From: Cryptomeria japonica | Lineage: Eukaryota; Streptophyta; Pinopsida; Cupressales; Cupressaceae | DNA length: 64,000 bases | Assembly: GCF_030272615.1 (NCBI RefSeq) | Contig: NC_081409.1 | Coordinates: forward strand, 873,200,626 to 873,264,625 | Direction of reading: 5' to 3' | Part shown: in pieces, positions 23,750 to 34,301 of the stretch | Position numbering within the stretch: position 1 is the stretch's first letter | Layout: each line of letters starts with the position of its first letter | Notes under the pieces: generated by a model | The model's database searches: none | What the model was told of the DNA's origin: nothing | What the model saw: only the letters and a program-made list of their open reading frames with translations | Position numbers and translations under genes: made by a program

Positions 23750-24017
23750 ACACTGCATTTCACAAAATAAAAATAAAAATAAAATTAGCCTTGTTTAACA
23801 ATATATTTTTAAATTTTTTTCCTATTCATCTCAAAATGAGATTTGATGTTGAATCTTGAGGGCAAAATGATGAATCATTTTGCCCTCAAGATTCAACATC
23901 AAATCTCATTTTGAGTCTTGAGATGAATAGGGAAAAAAAATTAAAAAAATGACATAGAACAATGAAAATCAGAAAGTAAAACAAAAAAAAAACAAGAAGA
24001 AGTTGAAAAACCCTACC
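23750..24017 (-). other. Putative 5'-UTR intron of the hAT transposase
   Basis: On the minus strand a donor AAG|GTAGGG at about 24017 and an acceptor ATGCAG about 13 bases upstream of the start codon suggest a 5'-UTR intron. It contains the long hairpin centred at 23872. Not tested against transcripts. Confidence 0.45.
23805..23948. repeat. Long near-perfect inverted repeat (about 65-bp arms, 4-base loop)
   Basis: The arms 23805-23870 and 23875-23948 are near-perfect reverse complements around the loop TGAA (23871-23874). The right arm has a 7-base extra TCTTGAG. It lies between the transposase start and the right end of the hAT element. Confidence 0.9.
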
Positions 24018-24478
24018 TTGTGCTTGAAAAATCTCTCCAAAATGTAGAAGAATCTTCTTCTTCCTCTTCTTCTTGCTTCTTCTAGCTCCTATCACGCTTG
24101 CAATCACTTTTCTCACCCCTTCAATCAATCTTCCTCAAGTATTTCCTCCTCTTCAAGTTGTTGGAAAAAAAATCAGTTTTCCAAAATGAGAGTGAAATCC
24201 AAAATAAACATGCTTTTGTGTTGTTTTGGGGGGTAGGGTGGGGCCCATGTCCAATTAGGGTTACCCCTTAACCCCCCCCAAAAGGCACATGTTTTAAAAA
24301 AACTTTAAAAAGTGACGTGGAGACGCGGGGACATCTCCACGTCCCGGCAGCGTTTGGGTGGCGGTGGCGGGACGGCGAGGGACGTCGCGTCCCCGTCCCC
24401 CCGTCCCCGAAACGTCTCTGACGGGGGGACGCGCCCAAAAAGGAGGGGGACGCGTCCCCGTGGAACACTGATTTCCAA

Positions 24479-24720
24479 CACCCATTTTGGATAGTGAGAG
24501 AGATCTTCATAAACTCCATAGAGAGATCTTTGGTAATTCCAACGTCCACTAATACGCGTGGAATAGTAGTGGCTAATAATTTGAAGAACCGTCATCAACC
24601 CTTAAATTTTTTCTCTAAGAAATTTCTAATTGCTCCAAAACACGACCCAAACCAAAACTGTAAGGGAATATTCAAGAATCTAAGTAATTGTACTTTATAA
24701 TTCAAATTCGGAAATCAAAT
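24479..24720 (-). pseudogene. LINE ORF1-like (DUF4283) upstream part, other side of hAT
   Basis: The minus strand encodes VLVDVGITKDLSMEFMKISL and then QNGCWK. After removal of hAT this leads in frame into ILDFEGLPFGC. A one-base shift and stops lie upstream near 24590-24640. The order matches the DUF4283 domain of plant LINE ORF1 proteins. Confidence 0.55.
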
Positions 24721-24834
24721 GCTTTAAATTTGAGTCACATATATTGAAGTCATCCAACTATTTTGGAACAATTTATATTTATAGAGCATCCAATAAAGCA
24801 GTGAACATATCAAAATAGTGGATTCATCTCCCGT

Positions 24835-25240
24835 CGCCATCCCTCACACCATTCTCATCTCTTAAAGATGAGCCGAATTTATCGCGACTTACAAGTAAAT
24901 GGTGAAAACTTCATTCTTGGCTCTTGAGACGCGCTTTCATGTTCCATGTGGAAATTTGTAACTTGTTTATAACGTATTTAAACACCAATTTGGTTTAGTC
25001 AAGATGTCAGATCGTTGTGGTTCGTGATAGAGATTTGGGAGCCAAATTTCTAATTAATTGTTTTTATTGCTCAATATTTGAATTCAACGCTCCTAGAAAT
25101 TATTACGATGTTGTCGCTGGAAATGTGAATGGAAATAAACTCGTATGCGCTGTCAATTTAATTGTACTAGTCATATTTATTTTGGAGAAATTTGCGCACT
25201 TCGGAAAACTCGCTGATTTAATCTCTCTCAGGAATATGAA
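24835..25240 (+). repeat. Dispersed repeat family, copy c (longest)
   Basis: Begins with CATCTCTTAAAGATGAGCCG and continues through TTTGGTTTAGTCAAGATGTC, TTTGGGAGCCAAATTTC, GCTGTCAATTTAATTGTACT and TCGCTGATTTAATCTCTCT. It is homologous to copy a, and to copy d in reverse. Confidence 0.75.
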
Positions 25241-26136
25241 GTGGGCCCCATGGACAAGTTTTCCTCAACTTCCCAAAATAAAGGTGCTGTACACAGAATA
25301 GGAAATAATTGAAGTCCCGAAAACAATCCCGAAACTTGTGGGTGTCTAAGCACGACAAGCGATTAATTTGTTGTCAACATCAAGCTACAAGTGTTTCCCA
25401 CAAGCGATAACTTTGTTAGTTTTGTTTGGACCGTTGGTAGTAATCATCATGAATGTGTAATATTCATTATTAGGTTGAATATTACAATGATGAATCTTTA
25501 TAAAAGAAAAAGGGAATCTTAGATAAATCTTAGGTTATAAATATATTATGATAATGTCATTTTGGACGTAAAAAGAACATGATCTTAGTGATCTTAAAAT
25601 ATTAGTGTGAAGAGGACATGAGTAATCAAATAATCAATTAGGTAAATACTCTTTAACACTCTCTTAAGTGAAATACAGGGAGAAGCTATAACATTTAAGT
25701 GATGAATGCATAAAAAGAAAAGGACGGGTCTTGAAAATTAGGCTTGATGAGGTACTCGTGCAAATGAAGAAATATCTCTCTTAATTAGAGAAAAAAAAAA
25801 TTATTGTTGGAAAAAACTTCTTTCCTAAAGAGAAATAAAGTCTAGAAAAAAAGTAGGGAAGTAAAGAACACTAAAATGTGAAGAAGTTGGAAAGAAATGT
25901 TGAAAGATGAATACTATAGTGATGTAACTAAGGAACCTCCTCCAAAACTAAGATTAAGGATAGGATTTAAAAGAAAAGAAATATGCATGTGCCCACAATG
26001 ACAGTAATCAAGCAGAGGTGACAATCTAATAGTCAAAGATATGAATAGAAAATTAATCAATGTAAGTGACCTATTGTGCCTTACACTCAAATCCCATTTT
26101 CTATAGCTTGGCCAAATGACGACCCCCTTCTATGTA
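25241..26136. other. Intergenic, no gene seen
   Basis: AT-rich sequence with no coding pattern. The 19-base stretch CTTGATGAGGTACTCGTGC near 25743 resembles one near 5982, the only shared word noticed. Confidence 0.4.
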
Positions 26137-26430
26137 AGGAAGTTAAGTAGAGGAACAACTTCATAGACTAACCTTGGGAGGAGGGTGATGTAATACATTT
26201 ATAGATTTTTACAAGAACTAGAGAAACTTAACATAAATAAACATACATAGCATTGCATACCACAACATTGTGATATACATGGAGAAAACCCTTCGAGGAG
26301 AGAAACCCCACAATTCAAAAATTGCCCAATATATTCTTTAGAAATGAACACAAATTACAATATACTTATAAAGCAAGCTTATTATAGGAGTTTCACCAAT
26401 GGAGGTCTAGAGGAAGCTCAATATCTATTA
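26137..26430 (-). mobile_element. LTR fragment, same family as the solo LTR at 17740
   Basis: From TGTAAGGAAGTTAAGTAG it follows the reverse complement of the solo LTR end for about 290 bp, including the CCCCAC/GTGGGG hairpin (26280-26310). No primer-binding site lies beside it and I could not find the other end. Confidence 0.75.
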
Positions 26431-26759
26431 GACCCTTCAAATACATCACAATACATAACTGTAACATAATATCCTCATAAAATAGGGTTGCATTTGAGGG
26501 AAAATAATTCACAAAAGATATCTACCATTAGATCTATGACCTGATGATAAAAAATCAAGATTCACAATGATAAGTTATAAGTGAAATGCAACCCGCTATA
26601 GATTGGGGCATTTCCCTTGAAGCCCCATGGTTTGGGGTGTTGGCCTTGAACCGCCATGATTGGAAGCAAGCCCTCGTATCTCCATTACTCATGTATCAAT
26701 AGTAACCTCTTATCAACAATACCCTTTTATTATTGGAAGGAGAAGAATTTTTCTCTTTA

Positions 26760-27400
26760 GAAATTTTTTGTTGTGGTCGACAACTTGAAGCCTTTAGAGG
26801 ACCCATAGAAAAATAAGGTTGGGATGCTTGAGATAGGTAGAAAGGTTTTCTTCTACCAATTGTGCATAGTTGAATGCAACATCAAGTGTTACTAGAGTAG
26901 TATATTTCAAAGTTCCCTAAACAAGTTTTCCTATAAACCACTCTTGAAATTTAGGATTAGAGTATCATCTAGATCTTGTACTCAAAGTAATATACATAGT
27001 TTGTTTAATTAGTAGATGTAATCTTACATAGACAATTTTCATCCCTGTCATAGACAAAGCCACTTCATATGAAAACATTGATCATAGTTAGAAGGATAAA
27101 TTGTATCCTTGAAAGCTATGGCAAGTCAATTCCATGTGGTGATTACATATTGAGCATTTTACCATCCAATAACCAAAACCTTAGTGACATTAGAGAACAA
27201 CAAGTTTGCAAATGAAACTTTGTCATCACCAAGGATTTCCTTCTAGGAAAACCACGTCTCCATGTCATGAATTGAAGTGTAGAGCACATCAGGATCTTAG
27301 GATCCATCATAAATATTGACCTCACATTTGGCTAGAGGTTCATGGCCTTCGAGACTAGGAAACCATTGAACTCCAACATCAATGACTTTATTAGTCAATG
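26760..27400 (-). pseudogene. Ty3-type gag remnant
   Basis: Minus strand from about 27370: FPSLEGHEPLA, YDGS-DPDVLYTSIHDMETWF, then DDKVSFANLLFSNV, an ITTWN block and a YPSNYDQ block. The DP...ME-WF, KV-A and TW-L order is the Ty3/LTR retrotransposon Gag domain. Many stops follow. No protease or polymerase is recognisable. Confidence 0.65.
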
Positions 27401-28828
27401 TGATTTGTACACAAAGAAATTCAACAAGTCACTTAGCCAAATTAGCATCTTTATTATTATGAGTTAAATATAGTGAAATTCTTTATACCTCCCAAAAATA
27501 AAAACAGCCAAGCAATATGTACCAACACTATATGAAGCTTAGGTTTTCACAAAAAAAATTAATTTGAGAGATGCATGAAAGCTAGAAGAAAACCTCACAA
27601 TAAGCATCCTTGAATCTTTAATTTTTAAGCCAAATTCTAATTAGATCACTACCTATGAAATTAATACTATCCTACGTAAACTCAAAATATATACTTTTAA
27701 AATATTTTGGATAACTATAATAAACTATTATAAAATGAAAAATATAACTTATTTATTTTGAAAAGAAAAATTATGCCAAAAATAATAAAACCATGTTTTT
27801 TCACTCAAAACCAACTAGACCATCTATTTATCTTTATAAGAAATAATTACACTAACATTACTAAAACTATTGCAACATTCTCATAAACATAACAAAATTT
27901 GAATATATAAAGTATTGTGGAAAGATTAGACTGTGACCTTTGAAACCCATAAACTATTTAAAAATATTACTTATAAAAATTGTTGCTAGTGAATGAAAAT
28001 ATGACTTTTGAAAGAAAATTAACAATATAAGCAAAAATAAAATTTATTGTTGTTCCAAAAAACACTCTTGAAATATTTATATTTTCTTTTAAAACTATTT
28101 CTTATGCGATTAAAATCAAAGGCTATTAATGGCATATTGCAAATTTCTAAACCTTTTATTTATTAATTATTACTTTTCCATTCTTCATTATATTTTCCTT
28201 TCCAATCTAATTTATTTTCATTGGGTTTTAATTGTGACTGCTTGACAATCCATAATTGTTGAGATTGTCAGTCAATATCGATATCAACACTGCATACTTT
28301 ATTCTGAATTTCTAAATCAGTAATTTTTCTTTGGCATCCCAAATTAGAGAGTATGAAAAAGATAAGCGTGTTTCATCTGTACTGAACTGACACAACTAAC
28401 AAAGAAATATAAAGCTTTTTAAGCCTCTGTTTTGTTACATTACATCTTCCACTGCCCATACATGTTAGACGACTGTAATAATAGTTTGGCTGTTGTTAGA
28501 CTCATATCCATACAAATGAAAACATTATACTCAAAAATATTTTTTTCTTTTTCTGTTGGCCACACGTTTTTGAATATTTGGGAACGAAAGAAAACAACAT
28601 CTTAACCTTTTGCACATAAAGAGAGGAGAACAGTATGTTACACAGTTTGCATATTTTCAATATGTATAAACTGCTATTATGATACACGAGTTTGAACAGC
28701 TTACAAGCTGTTAAAAGACTATAGATTATGGCACAGGTTTGACGTGAAAGAGGACTAGCCTGTGTTGGAAGACAAACTTGAGACTAGGAAACATAAAGGA
28801 CTAAAACTTTTAATTTAAGTTGTAATAT
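27401..28828. other. AT-rich intergenic and 3' flank of LRR-RLK1
   Basis: 27401-28230 is AT-rich without gene content. 28230-28700 is clearly homologous to 58600-59110, and the last about 120 bp to 61740-61860, both downstream of LRR-RLK2. It therefore represents the ancestral 3' flank of the duplicated gene. I could not fix a polyadenylation site. Confidence 0.6.
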
Positions 28829-31800
28829 TTAAAATGTAGAACTTTGACTACCAGATGCCAATGCTTCTGTGGGGTTGGTACTGCGCAGGAGATCTGATAT
28901 GGTAGATGTCAAATTGGAAGCAGCTGCACCTCCCATCAAAGATGTCTTCAGCCTCTCCAAGGCATTCGCTACATCTCTCATGGAAGGCCGCTCTCTTGGT
29001 GATTCACTGCTACAAAGCAAAGCAGCATGTATAAAAGAAAGAAGACATCTGTTGTCTTCCATGTTTTCATTCACATCTTTGATCACCTCACTATCAACAA
29101 CATCTGCCAACCTGTCTGGAAATGCCAACCTCACCCACTTTGGCAAGTTCATGTCTCCCACAAACATGTCATCACTTGGCCTCTTCCTTGTAACCATCTC
29201 TAATATCAGAATTCCATAACTATAAACATCTCCCTTGGTAGAAACATTCCCACCCAATCCATACTCTGCAATAAATTTTATTCATGAAATTATTAAAAGG
29301 ATAATAAAGTAAAAGATAATGCTAATATAGAGATAACTCAAGAATGTTACCTGGAGCAATATAGCCAATGGATCCTTTGAGTGCAAATGTTGTGGTACTC
29401 AATGAATCTATGGAATTTGTAGTAATTAAACGGGATATACCAAAATCAGTGACAAGGGCTGTCATGTTGGCATCCAGGAGCACATTGCTAGGTTTTAAAT
29501 CACAGTGCACAATTTGTAGAGGACAATCATGATGCAAATATTCCATGCCATGGCCTACATCTATAGCAATGTTCAAACACTCACTCAATCCCAATTTACA
29601 AAAGCCCTCATCATCTCTATGAGGGTGCAGATGTTTTTCCAAGCTCCCATTAGAGGCAAACTGAAGAACCAAACCTTTGAAACCAGGGTAGAAAAAGGCA
29701 CTTATGATTTTGATGAGGTTACGGTGCCGAATCCTCCCTAACAATTTGCACTCTATTTTAAAACTCTTAATAGCTTCTTCATTTTGAAAATTAAGAGTCT
29801 TGATGGCAATTATCTTGCCATCTCTCAAGATGCCTTTGTAGACTGACCCAAAGTTACCCACTCCAAGCAAGTTTGACTCATCAAATCCAGATGTTGCACT
29901 GACAAGATCTTGATAAGAAAATTTTAGGTAGCTGAGCCTTTGAAAAATAAAGCTTGAGGGACGGACTGGCTTCCCTGAAAATTTGTGCCTCCATAGTATT
30001 ACTAGAATGAAGAAGCATAATACAAATGCAATGGCTCCAATAACTGATAAGATTACTCTTTTTAGCAGGGAATGCTTTTCCTGGATCTGATTAGGGCATG
30101 AAGGCAATGAATATTTTTTTGCGCCACATAGGGCAGGGTTCCCCACCAACAATAACGCAACGGTTCTATTTGGAAAGACCCCTGCTTCTGGAATCTGTCC
30201 TGACAAATTATTGAAAGAAAGATCCATTTCTTGGAGATTTTTTAATTTGGAGAGTGTATATGGTATTGGACCGACAAAGGCGTTGTGGGACAGATTTAGA
30301 CGCTCTAATGCTGTGCAATCTCCTAGGGAGATTGGAATGACACCAGTAAGTTGATTTCCAGATAGATCTATAGCTTGAGCCATTACAATTTTGCTCATCT
30401 CCCGTGGCAACGGCCCTTGCAGAGAATTCCATGAAAGATTGAGGTAGAATTGCAGGTTTTCAAGGCTGGCAATGACTTCACTAGGTATCCTTCCCCCTAG
30501 TTTATTGTGAGATAAGTCAAGGAGCTCTAACTTCTGACATCCCTCGAAACTAACAGGGATCTTCCCTGAGAAGTTGTTGTGCTGAAGAAAAAGACGTCTT
30601 AGCTGCTGGGAACTACAAAGATAATCTGGTATATTTCCAGATAACTGGTTGTCACGAAGAGATAAGAGTCCGAGATGTTGCATTTGACCTATCTCGCTTG
30701 GAATGCTTCCTTCTAATTTGTTCTCACCCAGATACAATCTCTCCAACTCACGGAATCCTTTAATTCCAGATGGAATATTGCCGCTCAAAAGATTACCGGA
30801 TAAAGCTAAGTAAGTTAAGTTTGTGAGATTGACAATCTGTTGGGGTATACTTCCGCTTATCCAGTTGTATGATAAATCAAAGTAATTGAGATTAGAAGAT
30901 AGTTGGCCTATGGATGGCGGCAATATACCAGTGAAAGTATTATTTGCCATTGATATTTCTTGCAAGTGGGAGCAATTTGTAAGAGCAGTGAGAAAGGCCA
31001 ATGTGTTGGTTCTGTCACTGACAAGTTGATTGCTGTGTACGTGAAGATGTGTAAGAAGTTTCAACTTACCAAGCTCCATTGGAACCGTTCCACTGAGTTG
31101 GTTTTGGTCTAAAGAAAGTATTTCGAGACTGGAACAATTTCCCAAGGTGTTTGGTATGTTTCCACTAAGCCGATTTCCCCATAAAGTAAGGTATACCAAA
31201 TTGGAGAGCTTGGAACCAATTTCCCATGGAATATGTCCACTTAGCCGGTTGCGTAGTAATTCTAATCCATTCAATTTTGAGAGATTTGTTAAAGAGCTCG
31301 GAATGGGGCCGTAGAGCTCATTTACGGCCATATCCAATTCAACTAAGGCAGACAGGTTTTGGAAAGTGGGCGAAATGGTACCCGTGAGACTGTTTGTCCC
31401 CAAGTAGAGGTACTTCAAACTTGCGAGAAGGCTCAGCTCAGGCGGAATGTTGCCATGCAGTTGGTTAAAAGAGAGTGCCAGCTCATACAATCTACGACAT
31501 GCGGAGAGAGCGGGCGGAATGGCTCCTTGTAATTGATTTCTGTGAAGCAAGAGTATCTGTAGATTTGGGAGTTGGCCGAGTTGAGGTGGAATGGTACCAG
31601 TGAGGTTATTGTAGGAGAGATCAAGAGATCGAAGAGAGGAGAGATTCCCGAGCACAGAAGAAATGGTTCCTTTCAATTTATTATCATTCAGGCTGAGTAT
31701 CCATAGATTTCGGAGTTGGCCGATTTGAGGTGGAATGGTACCAGTGAGGTAATTGCCCGAGAGATCTAGGGATCGAAGAGACGAGAGATTCCCTAGCACG

Positions 31801-32063
31801 GGAGGTATGGTGCCATCTAAACTCATTTGGGCTAAATTGATGGCACGGGCAGAGTGAGAATCGAAGTGACAAATAACACCAGTCCAATTGCAGAAGGGCT
31901 GAAAGAGAGTCCAGTCGGCCAGAGAAGCGCCGTTTTTAGAAACGACTGCTTTGAATCGCAATAGTAAGTCTTGTTGTCGTTGTTGATGATGATGAGAATG
32001 AGGAAGAGCGGAGATTAGAAATATGGAAAGCATTAAAGGTAACAGCATAACTAGAGCAGCCAT
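28829..32063 (-). CDS. LRR receptor-like kinase 1 (non-RD, subfamily XII type), complete
   Basis: Exon 1 is 29351-32063 and exon 2 is 28829-29265, joined across an 85-bp GT-AG intron in phase 1 inside the codon for the Glu of APE. This gives 1,049 residues. Residues 1-22 are a signal peptide. An LRR N-cap (CNWTGVIC) and about 23 extracellular plant-type LRRs follow. A single membrane span is at about 670-691, and the kinase has its P-loop GVGNFGSVYKG near 734, Lys near 755, HCDLKPSN near 853 and TDFG near 872. The catalytic Arg is Cys, making it non-RD as in FLS2, EFR and XA21, which sense microbial patterns at the plasma membrane; the ligand here is unknown. The start is the first ATG, 85 bp below a TATA-like sequence. 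All motifs are intact. A paralogue lies at 61889-64000. Confidence 0.93.
29266..29350 (-). other. Intron of LRR-RLK1
   Basis: On the minus strand the donor is CCAG|GTAACA at 29350 and the acceptor TGCAG|AGTATG at 29266. Length 85 bp. The position is identical to the intron of LRR-RLK2 and is typical of subfamily XII kinases. Confidence 0.9.
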
Positions 32064-32143
32064 GGTAGATCAAACGACTGTGAGGCAGACGAAACACACA
32101 AGGCAAGCACTTGAGGATAATAGAATGTAATGGAATGGAGGGG

Positions 32144-32152
32144 GATAAATAG
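32144..32152 (-). promoter_or_regulatory. Possible TATA box of LRR-RLK1
   Basis: Minus strand CTATTTATCC, about 85 bp upstream of the ATG and with no better candidate nearer. By eye only. Confidence 0.3.
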
Positions 32153-33265
32153 ATTAGGGAAATCGGTCCCTGCAGATTATTGCGATGCCCGCTAGGTTAT
32201 ACACTTACGCTTCATTGATTTTAAACTTAATTTGAGTTGCATTGCACAAAATTAGGAGTAGACGTCCTCCTCTTTCATGGGATGGTCTAATTTACCCTTT
32301 TATATATTATTTAATAAAATATTTTATTATTTAAAAATTATGTTTTTAATTACAAATCATAGTAAAGATATTTTTAAATCTAAAAGTTATTTTATTATTT
32401 AATTGTATTTATTTTTTTTAAATACAATTTTTTAATTTTTGTATGTAACTTTTAATTTTATCTTTGAAAAAGCTATTATTTGATATAATTTTTATAAATC
32501 AATTATTCACATTTAATTTATTTTTTAACAAATTAATTGAAAAAAAATTGCTAGATATATAATGTTTACTAATAATTTTTTTAATATTTGTAACAATGTC
32601 ACTTGTATAGATTTTTATGATTGGAATAAATTATTAGTTTTAGCAATTGTAATCTTAACCTTTCATTTTAAACAAACTTAGTCACGACCTTTCATTCTCT
32701 TCTCAACCCTCGGAACATTCTCTCATTCATTCTCCACCATTGATTTTTTAATTCTGTCTCTATTTTGCTTCTGTATTAAAAAAATATTGTTAAAATAGAT
32801 AGCATTTTAACAAATTGCTCCATCTATTAATATCACACTAGAGGGAATATACTTTAAAATAAAGAATTCATGGCAACTTCGTTTTATGTTTGGTTAAATC
32901 CATTTGAATGCTCTATCAATCCATGTCGATTGATTTAAAATTAGCTTGAGTTTAATTGTAAAAAAAATATTTCATTATTTTACATGGTTGGTAAAGGAGT
33001 GGATTCTCTCTATCCAAGAATTTAGTTATGTCATTTAGCTATGGACCATCTAACTTAACCCTTGGTTAATAAAATATTTTAATATTTAGAATTCTGATTT
33101 ATTTTTTAATAAAAGTTGAATTGTAATGAAGATGATTTCTTGAGAATTATAGAAAATTTTTAGTTATATTTTAATTTTTTTAAAAATAATTAATATTGAA
33201 TAATATTTATTATAAGAATTATTTATTTATCACAATGTTTATTAAAAATCAACTATTTAAAAAAA
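32153..33265. other. AT-rich intergenic, no gene seen
   Basis: Upstream of LRR-RLK1. Mostly A/T runs; no coding frame or recognisable element. Confidence 0.5.
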
Positions 33266-33269
33266 AACA

Positions 33270-34040
33270 TTTTTTTTTTTTATGGTGGCATTTTATTAAG
33301 TGAAAAAAGATAAACATGTATTTGTTTTTCCCTTAGTAGAAGGCTGAAGCCAGAAAGTCTATTAAATATTATAAAAAAAGTCATTATAGAGTTTTTTTAA
33401 AAACAAACAAAATAGGGGAGGTCACCTAGACAAAACTCTCATAGCAGATCATAGTATCAGGCAAAAAACATGGCCTATTATGCCTAGATTATATTAAAAA
33501 AAAATGGTGCAAGCAAAAAATGGAGAACAAGATTTCCTTGCCTCAACTCACATTAGAATCACATTGGTCTTGGATATCTACAAATGGTTGTTGTTGAGAC
33601 CGTTCAATAGCCTCTGATAGTCACTCCACCTGCTCTAAGATTAGCTCCACCTCATCTTCTTTGGATTGTGGACTCCCTAGACCATCCAAGCATTCATCAT
33701 ATTTGTATTTCCACATCTAAGCTTCATCTTCATTCACATCATCACCTATGGCTCTCTTTGCCCAACCCTTCTCAAAGAGCCCCATTAATCTCTTAAGAAA
33801 CACCAATCCCCTTTTAATCCAAAATTCTCTTTCCCTAAAACTCTGTTGGTTCCATATAGTGATAATTGGAAGCCTTGGCACCTCCCCCGTTCGAGATTTC
33901 ACAATAAAATATTGTCCTAGGAGCGAGATTGAGAGTCTTTCATCCACGAACAATAAAAATATATCCAAATCACCTAAAAAGTTATCTTTTGAAAATGTGG
34001 TGACACAATTTTTTTGCTACCACTTTCCTTTCCCCCATGG
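33270..34040 (-). mobile_element. 5'-truncated LINE-like insertion with poly(A) tail
   Basis: On the minus strand a coding stretch from about 34030 to 33570 is open but for a few stops (including GQYFIVKSRTGE, FLKRLMGLFEKGW, WKYKYDECLDGLG). A 3' untranslated part follows with GGCTTCAGCCTTCTACTA and AATAAAATGCCACC, then a 13-base A tail (33270-33282 as T on the plus strand). An ORF, a 3' UTR and a poly(A) tail suggest a retroposed non-LTR element or processed copy. I do not recognise the protein. I did not find its target duplication. Confidence 0.5.
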
Positions 34041-34159
34041 ATAACATTATGACTAGAAACATTACAAAAATATGTATTTTAACTCAGTATTTATGGTCAA
34101 CATGGAAAAATTCCAAACCCAAAATAGATTTTACTGCATGCAAAATCAACCTATGTAAG

Positions 34160-34301
34160 TAATTGAGCACCTCCCCTAGATTGTTTTGAGTTATCTCTCC
34201 TAGGAAAGTCATTTGTCATTTACTAGCCAGTAATTGAGCACCTCCCCTATATTGTTTTGAGTTATCTCTCCTAGGAAAGCCATTTGTCATTTACTAGTCA
34301 C
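34160..34301. repeat. 71-bp tandem duplication
   Basis: Two nearly identical 71-bp units, each beginning AATTGAGCACCTCCCCTA (34161 and 34232), with about three differences. A recent local duplication. Confidence 0.95.

Larger units (their letters stand above)
20913..24470 (-). mobile_element. hAT DNA transposon, complete ends, 3,558 bp
   Basis: Terminal inverted repeats CAGTGTTCCACGGG (20913-20926 and, inverted, 24457-24470) are flanked by a perfect 8-bp target duplication ATTTCCAA (20905-20912 and 24471-24478), the hAT signature. Both ends carry 100-160 bp of GGGAC/GTCCC-rich subterminal sequence. Inside is one transposase gene on the minus strand (21421-23739) with a 5' untranslated region and putative intron. 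A search with the transposase could place it among Ac-, Tag- or Tip-like groups; I do not assign it. Confidence 0.95.

Noticed and set aside
24268-24598. Several 60-97 codon frames, Arg/Pro/Gly-rich
   Set aside because: They are translations of the G-rich hAT end, and some cross its boundary.
27143-27325. A 60-codon minus frame as an independent small gene
   Set aside because: It is one of several out-of-frame readings of the Ty3 gag remnant at 26760-27400.
34160-34301. CRISPR-like direct repeats
   Set aside because: Only two 71-bp units with no spacers, in a plant nuclear sequence; a simple tandem duplication.
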